The notes under the pieces: model-generated
The model's input: only the letters and a program-made list of their open reading frames with translations
Told to the model about the DNA's origin: nothing
The model's database searches: none
Translations under genes and position numbers: made by a program
Part shown: piece after piece, positions 28,623 through 38,509 of the stretch
Layout: each line of letters opens with the position of its first letter
Position numbering within the stretch: position 1 is the stretch's first letter
Assembly (NCBI RefSeq): GCF_022869825.1
Contig: NZ_CP094971.1
Span: 2,393,001-2,457,000 of the forward strand
Source: Clostridium sp. BJN0001
GTDB lineage: Bacteria; Bacillota; Clostridia; Clostridiales; Clostridiaceae
Reading direction: 5' to 3'
Length of the DNA: 64,000 bases

Positions 28623-30596
28623 TTATTTTTGTTTTTTAAGTTCTTCTATCTTATCTCTAAGACGTGCTGCCTCTTCAAACTGAAGATTCTTAGCAGCTTT
28701 TTCCATTTCTTTTGTATAATCTTTTATCAGTTTTTCTCTCTGTTTTTTATTAAATTTCTTTTCTGTTTTATTTTTATCATTTTCTTTATAATCCTCTGCT
28801 TTTGTAGCTTCAATTACATCTCTTATTCCTTTTACAATTGTTCTTGGAATTATATTATGTTTTTCATTATATTCTGTCTGTATCTGTCTTCTTCTATTTG
28901 TTTCTTTTATTGCATAATTCATTGACTTTGTTATTGTATCTGCATACATTATTACTTTACTTTCTGAATTTCTTGCTGCCCTTCCTATTGTCTGAATAAG
29001 CGAAGTCTCTGACCTTAAAAATCCTTCCTTATCAGCATCAAGTATTGCTACAAGCGCAACTTCAGGAATATCAAGACCTTCTCTTAAAAGGTTTATTCCT
29101 ACAAGAACATCATGTTTTCCAAGTCTTAAATCTTTAATTATCTGCATTCTCTCTATTGTATCTATATCAGAGTGCATATATGTAGCTTTAACTTTAAGTT
29201 CTAATAAATACTTTGTAAGATCCTCTGCCATTCTCTTAGTAAGTGTTGTTATTAAAATTCTATATCCTCTTTTTACTGTATCTTTAATTTCTGAATATAA
29301 ATCGTCTATCTGTCCTTTAACTGATTTTATAATAATTTTAGGATCAAGAAGTCCTGTAGGTCTTATTATTTGCTCAGCTATTTCATTTGAATTATCAAGT
29401 TCATATTTTGAAGGTGTAGCACTTACAAATACAACCTGATTTATCTTCTTTTCAAATTCTTCAAATTTTAATGGTCTGTTATCATATGCACATGGAAGTC
29501 TAAAACCATAATCTACTAAAGTATTTTTTCTAGATCTATCGCCTGCATACATTGCTCTTACCTGAGGAAGTGTTACATGACTTTCATCTATAAACATTAA
29601 GTAATCTTTAGGGAAATAATCAAGAAGAGTATATGGAGGCATACCTTTATCCCTTCCATCGAATATCCTTGAATAATTTTCTATTCCGCTACAGTAACCC
29701 ATCTCTCGTATCATTTCAATATCATAATTTGTTCTCTGCCTTAATCTTTGAGCTTCTAAAAGTTTATCCTGTGAATTAAGTTCTCTTAATCTATCTTCAA
29801 GTTCATTTTCAATAACATTTATTGACCTATCTATAACTTCTTTTGATGTCGCAAAGTGTGATGCTGGGAAAATAGAAACATGCTCTCTATCTCCTATAAT
29901 ATTTCCTGTAAGTACATCAAACTCCCTTATTCTATCAACTTCATCTCCAAAAAATTCAATTCTTATTCCGCTCTTAGATGATGATGCTGGAATTATATCT
30001 AAAGAGTCTCCTCTTACCCTAAACGTTCCTCTCTTAAAATCAATATCATTACGCTCATACTGTATATCAACAAGCTCTTTTATAATTTCATCTCTTTCTT
30101 TTTCCATACCTTTTCGTATACTTATTGTAAGTTTTTTATATTCATCTGGATTTCCTAAACCATAAATACATGATACAGATGCTACTATAATCACATCACG
30201 TCTTTCAAAAAGTGCTGATGTTGCAGAATGTCTAAGCTTATCAATTTCATCATTTATAGATGCATCTTTTTCAATAAATGTATCAGTCTGTGGAACATAT
30301 GCTTCTGGTTGATAATAATCATAGTAACTTACAAAATATTCAACAATATTATTTGGAAAAAATTCTTTAAATTCAGAACATAATTGTGCTGCTAGAGTCT
30401 TATTATGAGCAAGTACAATAGTTGGACGCTGAAGACGTTCAATTATGTTTGCCATAGTAAATGTTTTTCCAGAACCAGTAACTCCTAATAATGTCTGACA
30501 TCTATTTTTGTTTTGAAGAGAATCTATAATTTTTTCAATAGCCTGAGGCTGGTCCCCTGTAGGTTTATACTTTGAATGGATTTTAAATTTTGGCAT
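28623..30596 (-). CDS. uvrB: Excinuclease ABC subunit B
   Basis: UvrB is the damage-verifying helicase of nucleotide excision repair. I chose ATG 30596 (657 residues, starting M-P-K-F) because GGGAAGTGAG stands just before it and a LexA-like box covers the alternative start at 30626. Motifs include Walker [11 protein letters not shown], the beta-hairpin [16 protein letters not shown]-type [15 protein letters not shown], and a C-terminal UVR coiled coil ([19 protein letters not shown]) that binds UvrC. Confidence 0.98.
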   Translation of the reverse strand: MPKFKIHSKYKPTGDQPQAIEKIIDSLQNKNRCQTLLGVTGSGKTFTMANIIERLQRPTIVLAHNKTLAAQLCSEFKEFFPNNIVEYFVSYYDYYQPEAYVPQTDTFIEKDASINDEIDKLRHSATSALFERRDVIIVASVSCIYGLGNPDEYKKLTISIRKGMEKERDEIIKELVDIQYERNDIDFKRGTFRVRGDSLDIIPASSSKSGIRIEFFGDEVDRIREFDVLTGNIIGDREHVSIFPASHFATSKEVIDRSINVIENELEDRLRELNSQDKLLEAQRLRQRTNYDIEMIREMGYCSGIENYSRIFDGRDKGMPPYTLLDYFPKDYLMFIDESHVTLPQVRAMYAGDRSRKNTLVDYGFRLPCAYDNRPLKFEEFEKKINQVVFVSATPSKYELDNSNEIAEQIIRPTGLLDPKIIIKSVKGQIDDLYSEIKDTVKRGYRILITTLTKRMAEDLTKYLLELKVKATYMHSDIDTIERMQIIKDLRLGKHDVLVGINLLREGLDIPEVALVAILDADKEGFLRSETSLIQTIGRAARNSESKVIMYADTITKSMNYAIKETNRRRQIQTEYNEKHNIIPRTIVKGIRDVIEATKAEDYKENDKNKTEKKFNKKQREKLIKDYTKEMEKAAKNLQFEEAARLRDKIEELKKQK

Positions 30597-30615
30597 AATC
30601 TCACTTCCCTTTTTG

Positions 30616-30629
30616 CGAACATTCATTCG
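30616..30629. promoter_or_regulatory. LexA (SOS) box of uvrBA
   Basis: CGAACATTCATTCG differs by one base from the Gram-positive LexA pattern CGAAC-N4-GTTCG. It is 20 bases before the chosen uvrB start. Confidence 0.6.
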
Positions 30630-30685
30630 ATATTCTATATTGTACGTTTCTTAATTAAGTAAGTCAAGCCATAAATATTCTATTA

Positions 30686-31756
30686 TTAACTTTCTGTAAT
30701 TTTACCTAAAATGGTAGAAAATCTATCGTCTCTATATGGAACTATCATCATTCCTGTTCTTCTTCCTTTAGTATGTTTATAATTAATGTCCTTTATAACA
30801 TTTTTTAAATCAATTATTTTAATAACTGCCAATTCTTCTTTTTCTAATAAAGAATATATTTCTTCTTCACTCTTTATTTTTTGTCCTGAAACAGATATTA
30901 TTTTAAATCCAGATTTTATACCATACGTATCTGCTTCAGAACCTCTGCAAACTTCAAGTATAGTAAGTTCTCTATCACTGCTTACAAATTTAAACGTATC
31001 TCTTTTTTCAATTTTTCTATTTAAAATGAGCATAGTCTCATGAAGAAATGGCATTAATATAATAAGAAAAAGCGATGTTTTTTCTGTATTTAATATAAGT
31101 GACATACCATATAAAATAGAACCATATAAAACTATAAGAATCCCTGAATATAATGACTTTCCTCTTTTACTCATAGTATGTGTAGATGAAGAATATCCCA
31201 AAAGTGCATATATTACAAAAAAACCTGATAAAATATTATTAACCATAACGATAAATGGAACTCCATAATATTTTCTTAAAGTAAATCCTCCATACGTTAT
31301 TCCACTTTCATTTTTTATAAAAGGAACTGCACATTTATGACCGTCTATAATTATAAGAAATCCTTCCACAATATGAAGTAGCGCTACAAATAAAATAAGA
31401 TTAATTAAATTAAAATGCGCATCTATAAAAAGTACATTAAATAGTCCAAAGATTGAAGCAGAATATGAAAAGCATATGAGATGATGATTTATTTTATATA
31501 GAATTATTGAAATAATAAAAATTATAAATACTTCTTTTACATTAGAAAACTTTATTTGAAAAGCATTAAATAAAACTGTAAGCACAGTCCCTGCAAAAAC
31601 TGAAAGAAAGAAATCTTCTATAGTAACATAAATTGCAGAGAATGTACTCTCCCCCATCTTTTTTATCTGCATATCTTCAATTTTTTTATTTTTCCTATAC
31701 ATAATAAATATGACACAGATTATAAACAAACATTGTATACTTATATTTTCAAGCAT
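30686..31756 (-). CDS. Membrane protein with PDZ domain, MinJ-like
   Basis: About eight hydrophobic segments cover the first 250 residues, then a cytoplasmic-side PDZ domain (T-I-L-E-V-C-R-G-S-E-A-D-T-Y-G-I and G-F-K-I-I-S-V-S-G). I chose ATG 31756 (356 residues), with AGGTGG just before it, rather than GTG 31765. The order ftsE-ftsX-ctp-this-uvrB-uvrA matches Bacillus, where the equivalent gene is minJ, a bridge between DivIVA and MinD in division-site choice. Function as MinJ is inferred from position and architecture, not from residue matches. Confidence 0.75.
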   Translation of the reverse strand: MLENISIQCLFIICVIFIMYRKNKKIEDMQIKKMGESTFSAIYVTIEDFFLSVFAGTVLTVLFNAFQIKFSNVKEVFIIFIISIILYKINHHLICFSYSASIFGLFNVLFIDAHFNLINLILFVALLHIVEGFLIIIDGHKCAVPFIKNESGITYGGFTLRKYYGVPFIVMVNNILSGFFVIYALLGYSSSTHTMSKRGKSLYSGILIVLYGSILYGMSLILNTEKTSLFLIILMPFLHETMLILNRKIEKRDTFKFVSSDRELTILEVCRGSEADTYGIKSGFKIISVSGQKIKSEEEIYSLLEKEELAVIKIIDLKNVIKDINYKHTKGRRTGMMIVPYRDDRFSTILGKITES

Positions 31757-31765
31757 ATTTTCCAC

Positions 31766-33031
31766 CTAATCTATATTTTCTTCAATTTTTTCTATTGCTT
31801 TTTTCATTTGTTCGTCATTGTCGCTATTATACGAAACATCACTTACTCTCTCATCTGAATCAACTTCAATATCTGGTTTTATACCTATTTCATGAATATT
31901 TTCACCATTAGGTGTGTAATATTTAGACACTGTTACTTTAAGTCCACCTATTCCATCTAAAAATTTATATGTCATTTGGACTATTCCTTTTCCAAACGTA
32001 TTCTTTCCAATTATAGTTGCTGCTTTATAATCACGAAGTGCTCCTGTTACAACTTCAGATGCACTTGCACTATTCTCATTTACTAAAAGTACAAGAGGCA
32101 TTTTTTGTGCTATTCCGCCTTCAGATACTGATATATCCTTATTATTATATTTATCAACAGTATATGTTATTGTATCTCCTTTAGGTATAAACTGAGATGC
32201 AACCCCTACAGCCTCATCAAGTAAACCTCCAGGATTTTCTCTAAGATCTAAAATAAGTCCTTTCATCCCATCTTCTTTAAGATATTTTATTTCATTTTCA
32301 AAATCAATTGATGTTCTCTCATTTATAAATGTCTTTATTCTTATATAACCTACATTTTCATTAATCATTTTTCCATCTACAGATGATACTTTAACTACCG
32401 CTGTATCAACATCAGTATCAACAATAGATTCGTTTCTCTTTAACTTAACAGAAACTGGTTTTTTTTCTTCTGCTGCACTTCTTATAATTTTTGTAGTATC
32501 ATCAAAAGTATCTGCAGTTACATCATTATCATCTACTTTTAATAAAATATCACCTTTTTGTATATCTGCTTCTGATGCAGGTGAGTCCTCTATTATATCT
32601 GCTATTTCAACTTCATTATTATCTGTTGCTGTTACTTCTATACCTATTCCTTCAAAAGAAGCTTTACTCTCATTTAAAAATTCATCCATTTCTTCTTTGT
32701 TATAAAATTTAGTATATTTATCGCCAACCGCATTTGTCATTCCCTTTATTGCACCTTCAAGAAGTTTATTATCATCAATATCAGAATAGTATTTTTCGAG
32801 AAGCTTGCTTCTTACCTCAAAAAGAGCTTTATAATTTGCAGCACTATTAGACATAGTAATATCATTAACTACCTTTGGTGTTGTTTTTACTAAAAAAATA
32901 CCTTTTGAACCCATATAGTTTCCAGCAAAAAAGCATAACAATGAACATATAACAATGCTTATTCCTATAATTATATCTATTATTCTAGATTTTGCTTTTT
33001 CACTCAGCTTATCTTTAACTATATTTTTCAT
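31766..33031 (-). CDS. C-terminal processing peptidase, S41 family
   Basis: An exported serine protease of 421 residues. An N-terminal anchor (about 18-38) leads to a PDZ domain (E-D-S-P-A-S-E-A-D-I-Q-K-G-D) and the S41 domain. L-I-L-D-L-R-E-N-P-G-G and NENSASASEVVTGAL carry the catalytic Ser, and T-F-G-K-G-I-V-Q supplies the Lys partner. In Bacillus the equivalent CtpB acts in sporulation signalling. It lies between ftsX and the PDZ membrane protein, with a terminator upstream of it. Confidence 0.95.
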   Translation of the reverse strand: MKNIVKDKLSEKAKSRIIDIIIGISIVICSLLCFFAGNYMGSKGIFLVKTTPKVVNDITMSNSAANYKALFEVRSKLLEKYYSDIDDNKLLEGAIKGMTNAVGDKYTKFYNKEEMDEFLNESKASFEGIGIEVTATDNNEVEIADIIEDSPASEADIQKGDILLKVDDNDVTADTFDDTTKIIRSAAEEKKPVSVKLKRNESIVDTDVDTAVVKVSSVDGKMINENVGYIRIKTFINERTSIDFENEIKYLKEDGMKGLILDLRENPGGLLDEAVGVASQFIPKGDTITYTVDKYNNKDISVSEGGIAQKMPLVLLVNENSASASEVVTGALRDYKAATIIGKNTFGKGIVQMTYKFLDGIGGLKVTVSKYYTPNGENIHEIGIKPDIEVDSDERVSDVSYNSDNDEQMKKAIEKIEENID

Positions 33032-33075
33032 TACAAAAACTTCCTTTCACACAGTTTATTTTATTGTAATGTAAA

Positions 33076-33112
33076 AATGCACGATGCACAATAAAATTGT
33101 GCATCGTGCATT
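33076..33112. terminator. Perfect 17-bp hairpin terminator after ftsX
   Basis: AATGCACGATGCACAAT (33076-33092) and its exact complement (33096-33112) flank AAA. On the minus strand TTTTTACATT follows. It separates ftsEX from ctp. Each arm contains TGCAC twice. Confidence 0.85.
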
Positions 33113-33138
33113 ATAATTATATTCATAATTTAGAAATT

Positions 33139-34029
33139 TTATACTATAAGGAATTTTCTAAGTGACAATGCACTTGCACATCCTCCAATAAAAATTCCTC
33201 CAATAATAAATTTCCATAAAAGACTACTAAATATAAATCCTGTCGATACAAGATTTACAATCATAAGATGTGACGCAATCCATGAATACATTCCGCTATA
33301 TGCTGCAAATAGAAGTAAACATGATAATGTTGCTCCTAAAAATCCTATAACCATACCTTCTATAACAAACGGCCATCTGATAAACCAATCAGTTGCACCA
33401 ACAAATTTCATAATACCAACCTCACGTCTTCGTGAATATACAGTAAGTTTTGTGGTATTCATAATAAGGAATATAGAAACGCCTATAAGTATAGCAAATA
33501 ATCCAAATCCTATTATTCTAATTCCAGATACTACATTTACTATTTTATCAATTGTTTCCTGCTGACTATCTATTTTGTCTACTCCACTCATATCTTCAAC
33601 TGCATCTGTTACATTTTGAGCATATTCTGGTGATTGAAGCTTTACAACAAACGAACCTGTATATGGATTATTCTGAAGAGTATATCCACTTAAAAGTCCT
33701 TCATTTCCATGAGTTGACTCTTTTAAATCATTAAATTCCTCTTCTTTTGATTTATATTTAACCTCTGTAACTCCCTCAACTTCTCTAAGTTTTACTTCTA
33801 TTTCTCTTTGATCTATAAGCTTAATATCTTCTTTTAATACTACTCTTACATCAACTTTATTTTTTACATCTTGAACAATGTTATTTATATTACTTGCAAC
33901 TAATGAAAATATACCTAATACAAAGAAAGTAATAATCACAGTTATTATCGAAGCAATACTTATAGTTCTATTTCTCTTTAAACTCTTAAACGCATCTTTT
34001 ATATAATATGTTATAGTACTAATCTTCAC
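33139..34029 (-). CDS. ftsX: Cell division protein FtsX
   Basis: FtsX is the membrane partner of FtsE and switches on peptidoglycan hydrolases during growth. I start it at GTG 34029 (296 residues, V-K-I-S-T-I-T-Y-Y), which overlaps the ftsE end by 11 bases; the ATG at 34053 is deeper inside ftsE. Four membrane segments flank an extracellular loop (about 55-165). The characteristic M-K-F-V-G-A-T-D-W-F-I-R-W-P-F-V-I-E-G box is present. A good candidate partner, the NlpC/P60 hydrolase, is at 51214. Confidence 0.94.
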   Translation of the reverse strand: MKISTITYYIKDAFKSLKRNRTISIASIITVIITFFVLGIFSLVASNINNIVQDVKNKVDVRVVLKEDIKLIDQREIEVKLREVEGVTEVKYKSKEEEFNDLKESTHGNEGLLSGYTLQNNPYTGSFVVKLQSPEYAQNVTDAVEDMSGVDKIDSQQETIDKIVNVVSGIRIIGFGLFAILIGVSIFLIMNTTKLTVYSRRREVGIMKFVGATDWFIRWPFVIEGMVIGFLGATLSCLLLFAAYSGMYSWIASHLMIVNLVSTGFIFSSLLWKFIIGGIFIGGCASALSLRKFLIV

Positions 34030-34705
34030 CTGTATACATACCCCTTTCTTCATCTCTTATAAGTTCACCTTTTTCAATTGCAATAACTCTCTTTTGCATA
34101 TAGTCAACTATCTCTTTTGCATGTGTTGCCATAACTACAGTTGTTCCAGATTTATTTATATCATCTAGAAGCTGTACTATTTCTTTTGCAGTTTCAGGAT
34201 CAAGATTTCCTGTAGGTTCATCTGCAATAAGTACTGAAGGATTATTTACAAGTGCTCTTGCAAGAGATACTCTCTGCTGTTCTCCTCCTGACAGTTCATT
34301 TGGAAACATCTTATATTTGTGTGACAATCCTACAAGTGATAAAACCATAGGAACTCTTCTACGAATTTCTTTACTTGATGTTTCTATTACTCTCATCGCA
34401 AACGCAACATTCTCATAAACATTTAGTGTAGGGATAAGTCTAAAATCCTGAAAAACCATTCCTATCTTTCTTCTGTAATATGGTACTTGTTTTCTTGTTA
34501 TTTTTGAAAGATCTTTATTTGAAACAAAAATTTTACCTGTTGTAGGTTCAACTTCCTTTAATAGCATTTTTATAAAAGTAGATTTTCCAGAGCCACTAGG
34601 TCCAACTAAAAATACAAACTCTCCAGATTCTATTTCGACATTAATATCTGACAATGCTTTTACATTATTACCGTATATCTTAGATACTCCTCTAAATTGA
34701 ATCAT
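34019..34705 (-). CDS. ftsE: Cell division ATP-binding protein FtsE
   Basis: The 228-residue ABC ATPase couples ATP hydrolysis to FtsX. Walker A is VGPSGSGKST (35-44), the Q-loop lies in MVFQDFRLIP, the signature is LSGGEQQRV, and Walker B is V-L-I-A-D-E-P-T-G-N-L-D-P. The D-loop and His switch (A-T-H-A-K) follow. AGGAGTG precedes the ATG. It is first of the ftsEX pair. Confidence 0.97.
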   Translation of the reverse strand: MIQFRGVSKIYGNNVKALSDINVEIESGEFVFLVGPSGSGKSTFIKMLLKEVEPTTGKIFVSNKDLSKITRKQVPYYRRKIGMVFQDFRLIPTLNVYENVAFAMRVIETSSKEIRRRVPMVLSLVGLSHKYKMFPNELSGGEQQRVSLARALVNNPSVLIADEPTGNLDPETAKEIVQLLDDINKSGTTVVMATHAKEIVDYMQKRVIAIEKGELIRDEERGMYTGED

Positions 34706-34812
34706 TATACTACACTCCTTAATTTGCTATAATTTCGTAGAAAATATACAAAATCTACTTTTTATTATAACATACTACAATACTCTCATGTTACAAAATT
34801 ATTAAAGATAAA

Positions 34813-35667
34813 TTAAGGTTTTTTTATGTCAGAAAATCCCTGACCTAAAACTTCATGTACCTCACCTACTGCTATAAAAGCATCTGGATCAGTTTCTTTA
34901 ATAAATCTTTTTAATTTAATAAACTCATTTCTACCTAATACAGTATATATAACATCATTTTTATTCCCAGAATATGCTCCTGAAGCTCTTAGAAATGTAC
35001 ATCCTCTTGTAAGTTTTTGCATTATGAAATCTGAAATTTCCATATTTTTATCACTTATTATCATTACACTCTTGCAAATGTTAAATCCTTCTATAATCCT
35101 ATCTATCATAATTCCTAAAAGGATAACAGATAAAAGTGCATAAAGACCTATATTAACTCCAAAAACTATCATACCAGCTACTGTTATAAAGAAATCAACT
35201 ATAAGAAGTGATTTTCCTATATCAATATGGAAAAATATGTTTAATATTTTAGCTATAATATCAGTACCTCCAGTTGATGCATTCTGATAAAAAATAAGTG
35301 CCATTCCAACTGCTGAAATAAGAGTTCCAAAAATAGTAGCCATTATAAGATCATCTGTAAACGCATATGGATTAAAAAACTTTTCAATAAACCATAAAGA
35401 AACCGATAATCCCATTGTTGCATAAAGTGTTCTGATTCCAAAATCTCCATTTATAAATACAAATGCAACTATAAAAAGAAAAAGATTGAATACAAGTGTA
35501 ACTTCACCAACAGAAAATTTAGGTATTACTGCATTTATTATGATTGCCACTCCAGTAATGCCTCCTGCTGCTAAATTGTTTGGCGCATAAAAATATTCTA
35601 CAGATATTGCAACTAATATTATTCCAAGAGTTATAACTGCATATTCTTTTAAAAAATCATCTTTCAT
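34813..35667 (-). CDS. YitT family membrane protein (DUF161-DUF2179)
   Basis: About six membrane segments in the first 205 residues (Y-A-P-N-N-L-A-A-G-G-I-T-G-V and A-S-T-G-G-T-D-I-I-A-K repeats typical of YitT), then a DUF2179 domain with T-R-G-C-T-F-L-R-A-S-G-A-Y and V-G-E-V-H-E-V-L-G-Q-G-F. Length 284 is normal. The family is of unknown transport function. It is separated from transketolase by a hairpin terminator and stands alone. Confidence 0.9.
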   Translation of the reverse strand: MKDDFLKEYAVITLGIILVAISVEYFYAPNNLAAGGITGVAIIINAVIPKFSVGEVTLVFNLFLFIVAFVFINGDFGIRTLYATMGLSVSLWFIEKFFNPYAFTDDLIMATIFGTLISAVGMALIFYQNASTGGTDIIAKILNIFFHIDIGKSLLIVDFFITVAGMIVFGVNIGLYALLSVILLGIMIDRIIEGFNICKSVMIISDKNMEISDFIMQKLTRGCTFLRASGAYSGNKNDVIYTVLGRNEFIKLKRFIKETDPDAFIAVGEVHEVLGQGFSDIKKP

Positions 35668-35696
35668 TACATCATCTCCTGTAATTTTTAATATAA

Positions 35697-35735
35697 ATAA
35701 AAGCCGCTACCTACAAATTTATTGCAGGTGGCAGC
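35697..35735 (-). terminator. Terminator of the transketolase genes
   Basis: GCCGCTACCT (35703-35712) pairs with AGGTGGCAGC (35726-35735) with wobbles. TTTTATTT follows on the minus strand. Confidence 0.75.
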
Positions 35736-35762
35736 CCCCTTATAGAAATAAATTATAAAAAT

Positions 35763-36704
35763 CTATTTTATTTTAACTACTTTCTTAACATTTTGAACTA
35801 TGTCTTTTGCTGTAAGTCCATATTTCTCAAGAAGTTGAGCTGGTTTTCCGCTCTCTCCAAATGTATCCTTAATTCCAACTCTAAGAACTGGTACAGGGCA
35901 TAATTCTGTAACTGTTTCTGTTACAGCTGAACCAAGTCCTCCTATAACACTATGTTCTTCAGCAGTTACTATAGCTCCTGTTTCCTTTGCTGCCTTTTCT
36001 ATTAAAGCAGTATCTATTGGCTTTATAGTATGAATATTTATAACTCTTGCACTTATTCCATCTTTCTTTAATTCATCTGCTGCTTCAAGTGCAGTCTGAA
36101 CCATTATTCCAGTTGCTATAATAGTAGCATCTGTTCCTTCTCTTAATGTAATTCCTTTTCCGATCTCAAACTTATAATTATCTTTATCATTTATTGTTTC
36201 AACAGCTAATCTTCCAAGTCTTACATAACATGGTCCTTGGTATTTTGAAACAGCAAGTATAGCAGCTTCAGTTTCAACTGCATCACATGGATTAATTACA
36301 GTCATATTAGGAATACTTCTCATAAGTGATATGTCTTCTACAGACTGATGTGTAGCACCATCTTCACCTACTGTAAGTCCTGCATGTGTTGCACATACTT
36401 TTACATTCATCTTAGGATAGCAGATTGAATTTCTTATCTGTTCAAATGCTCTTCCTGTAGCAAAAATAGCAAATGAACTTACAAAAGGAACTTTTCCACA
36501 TGTTGAAAGTCCTGCTGCAACTCCCATCATATTTGCTTCTGCAATTCCCATATCTAAAAATCTGTCTTTTGCAACAGCTTTAAATTCTGCTGTTTTAGTT
36601 GATTTTGAAAGATCTGCATCTAATACAACTACGTCTTTATTTAGGTCCGCTAATTTAACTAATGCTTTACCATAAGCTTCTCTTGTTGCAATCATTTTTC
36701 CCAT
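35763..36704 (-). CDS. Transketolase, C-terminal subunit
   Basis: This half carries the pyrimidine-binding and C-terminal domains of a split transketolase. I chose ATG 36704 (313 residues) because GGAGGGG lies just before it; the extra N-terminal residues of a longer frame come from the partner gene. The region F-L-D-M-G-I-A-E-A-N-M-M-G-V-A-A-G contains the catalytic Glu. HAGLTVGEDGATHQS and the C-terminal E-E-H-S-V-I-G-G-L-G are typical. Its ATG shares one base with the stop of the N-terminal gene (TAATG). Confidence 0.95.
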   Translation of the reverse strand: MGKMIATREAYGKALVKLADLNKDVVVLDADLSKSTKTAEFKAVAKDRFLDMGIAEANMMGVAAGLSTCGKVPFVSSFAIFATGRAFEQIRNSICYPKMNVKVCATHAGLTVGEDGATHQSVEDISLMRSIPNMTVINPCDAVETEAAILAVSKYQGPCYVRLGRLAVETINDKDNYKFEIGKGITLREGTDATIIATGIMVQTALEAADELKKDGISARVINIHTIKPIDTALIEKAAKETGAIVTAEEHSVIGGLGSAVTETVTELCPVPVLRVGIKDTFGESGKPAQLLEKYGLTAKDIVQNVKKVVKIK

Positions 36705-37525
36705 TAGTTCTCCCCTCCTAATTCCTTTAATGCCTGTGCACATTGTTCCTTATTTGGTGCTGTTCCATGCCATGAAGCCTGATTTTCCATAAATGAAACG
36801 CCTTTTCCCTTAATTGTATTACAAATTATTGCTGTTGGCTTTCCTTTAAATTTCTTAGCTTTATCAATAGCATCTAAAATTTCATTATAATCATGTCCAT
36901 TTATTACAAGAACATTCCATCCGAAGGCTTCAAATTTCTTATCTATTGGCTTAGGATTCATTACATCTTCAATGTTTCCATCTATCTGTAAGTTATTATT
37001 ATCTATAAAAGCAGTAAGGTTATCTAATTTATAATGAGCTGCAGACATTGATGCTTCCCACACCTGTCCCTCTTCTAACTCACCATCTCCTAAAATAGTA
37101 TATACTCTATAAGATTTATTATCTAATTTTCCTGCAAGTGCCATACCAACAGCTGCTGAAATTCCCTGTCCTAATGAACCTGTTGACATATCAATTCCTG
37201 GAACGTCATTCATGTTAGGATGTCCTTGAAGTTTTGAATTAATTTTTCTTAATGTATTTAATTCTGCTGGATCAAAAAATCCTTTTCTTGCTAAAGCACT
37301 ATATAAGGCAGGTGCTGCATGTCCTTTAGATAATACAAATCTGTCTCTATTAGGATCCTTAGGATTTTTAGGATCTATGTTTAATTCTTTAAAAAATAAT
37401 ACTGACATTATATCTGCTATTGAAAGAGATCCACCTGGATGTCCTGAAGCTGATTCTGTAAGCATTGATACAATGTCTTTTCTAATTTGTTTTGCCATAT
37501 CCTGAAGCTCGTTAATATTATTCAT
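36704..37525 (-). CDS. Transketolase, N-terminal subunit
   Basis: The thiamine-diphosphate-binding half (273 residues) of transketolase, which shuffles two-carbon units in the non-oxidative pentose phosphate pathway. Signatures are SGHPGGSLSIADIM, S-K-G-H-A-A-P-A-L-Y, the GDGELEEGQVWEA ThDP motif with N-N-L-Q-I-D-G, and GKGVSFMEN. Split transketolases are common in Clostridia and archaea. It is upstream of and overlaps the C-terminal subunit gene, ensuring equal synthesis. Confidence 0.95.
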   Translation of the reverse strand: MNNINELQDMAKQIRKDIVSMLTESASGHPGGSLSIADIMSVLFFKELNIDPKNPKDPNRDRFVLSKGHAAPALYSALARKGFFDPAELNTLRKINSKLQGHPNMNDVPGIDMSTGSLGQGISAAVGMALAGKLDNKSYRVYTILGDGELEEGQVWEASMSAAHYKLDNLTAFIDNNNLQIDGNIEDVMNPKPIDKKFEAFGWNVLVINGHDYNEILDAIDKAKKFKGKPTAIICNTIKGKGVSFMENQASWHGTAPNKEQCAQALKELGGEN

Positions 37526-37666
37526 TGCGTAACCCCCTGTTAATAATTTTCACATTTTATTATTTCACTTATTAAGCAGTTTTATTCTATCATAAAAAAT
37601 TTATTTTGTATATACTATTTTTCAATGTGCTATACTTTTTAAAATGTAAATTATTTTAAATAAAAA

Positions 37667-37710
37667 TAGAGTATGCTTACTGTGGTTGTCCACAAGTTTT
37701 GCATACTCCA
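37667..37710 (-). terminator. Terminator of mazF
   Basis: GAGTATGC (37669-37676) pairs with GCATACTC (37701-37708) and an inner GTGG/CCAC stem caps it. TATTTTTATTT follows on the minus strand. Confidence 0.8.
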
Positions 37711-37716
37711 TTATCT

Positions 37717-38067
37717 TTATAAATTTAAACTAATTGATAAAGCCCTGTTGACTTTTTTCATATCGTTTTCAGTCATATGTCCAATTTTTTCTTTTAATCT
37801 TTTCTTGTCTAATGTTCTTATCTGTTCTAACAAAACAACAGAATCTCTATTTAGTCCATAATCTACCGAAGAAATTTCAACATGTATAGGAAGTTTTGCT
37901 TTATTTATTTGTGATGTAATTGCTGCTACAATTACTGTAGGACTATATCTGTTTCCTATATCATTTTGTAGAACAATTACAGGGCGTATTCCACCCTGTT
38001 CTGAACCTATAACCGGGCTTAAATCAGCATAAAAAATATCTCCTCTTTTAACAAGAATATTTGTCAT
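37717..38067 (-). CDS. mazF: MazF/PemK-type endoribonuclease toxin
   Basis: MazF cleaves single-stranded mRNA at short motifs. The 116-residue protein follows the Bacillus EndoA pattern: [13 protein letters not shown] at the start, [16 protein letters not shown] with the catalytic Arg, [10 protein letters not shown] with the Thr, and [10 protein letters not shown]. It is downstream of a small gene by nine bases, in antitoxin-toxin order. In most Clostridium genomes this chromosomal gene is conserved near acpS-nnr, as here. Confidence 0.95.
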   Translation of the reverse strand: MTNILVKRGDIFYADLSPVIGSEQGGIRPVIVLQNDIGNRYSPTVIVAAITSQINKAKLPIHVEISSVDYGLNRDSVVLLEQIRTLDKKRLKEKIGHMTENDMKKVNRALSISLNL

Positions 38068-38076
38068 TTTTCATAA

Positions 38077-38316
38077 TCACTCTCCGCAAATCCATGCCTC
38101 ATACTGAGTAACATCATCTAAAAAATAATCAAATCCTATACCAGAATACTCAAGATCTATTTGAGACATTTCAATATATCCATTTTTCATTTTCTCAAAA
38201 AAATCTGATTCCTGAATATAATCATTACTATATGATATTAACTGGTTATCAAAAATTCCACTGTTTTTTTCATTTTTCTCTGTAACTATCTTTTTCAACG
38301 ACATATTAGATGACAT
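38077..38316 (-). CDS. Probable antitoxin partner of MazF
   Basis: A 79-residue acidic protein starting at ATG 38316, with GTGGAGG just before it. I do not see a ribbon-helix-helix or AbrB-like DNA-binding start; instead the sequence is acidic and Tyr-rich (N-D-Y-I-Q-E-S-D-F-F-E-K, then D-Y-F-L-D-D-V-T-Q-Y-E-A-W). The acidic C-terminus would suit toxin binding. The gene order, the nine-base gap to mazF, and its position argue for antitoxin function, but the family is not one I can name. The 190 bases upstream hold no other gene. Confidence 0.6.
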   Translation of the reverse strand: MSSNMSLKKIVTEKNEKNSGIFDNQLISYSNDYIQESDFFEKMKNGYIEMSQIDLEYSGIGFDYFLDDVTQYEAWICGE

Positions 38317-38509
38317 AATTATTCCTCCACTCAAATATTCTATATTTGATTATAAGACAAATAATTACAATTTGCAAAAAAAACTCGTCCCTTTTCTACT
38401 ATTTTTTTGATAATTACATAATATTTAGAGTTTAAATGTAAAATTTTTGATAACTTTATGTATATACCTCCTATACAAACTACTTTATAAAACATGGATA
38501 AATATTAAA

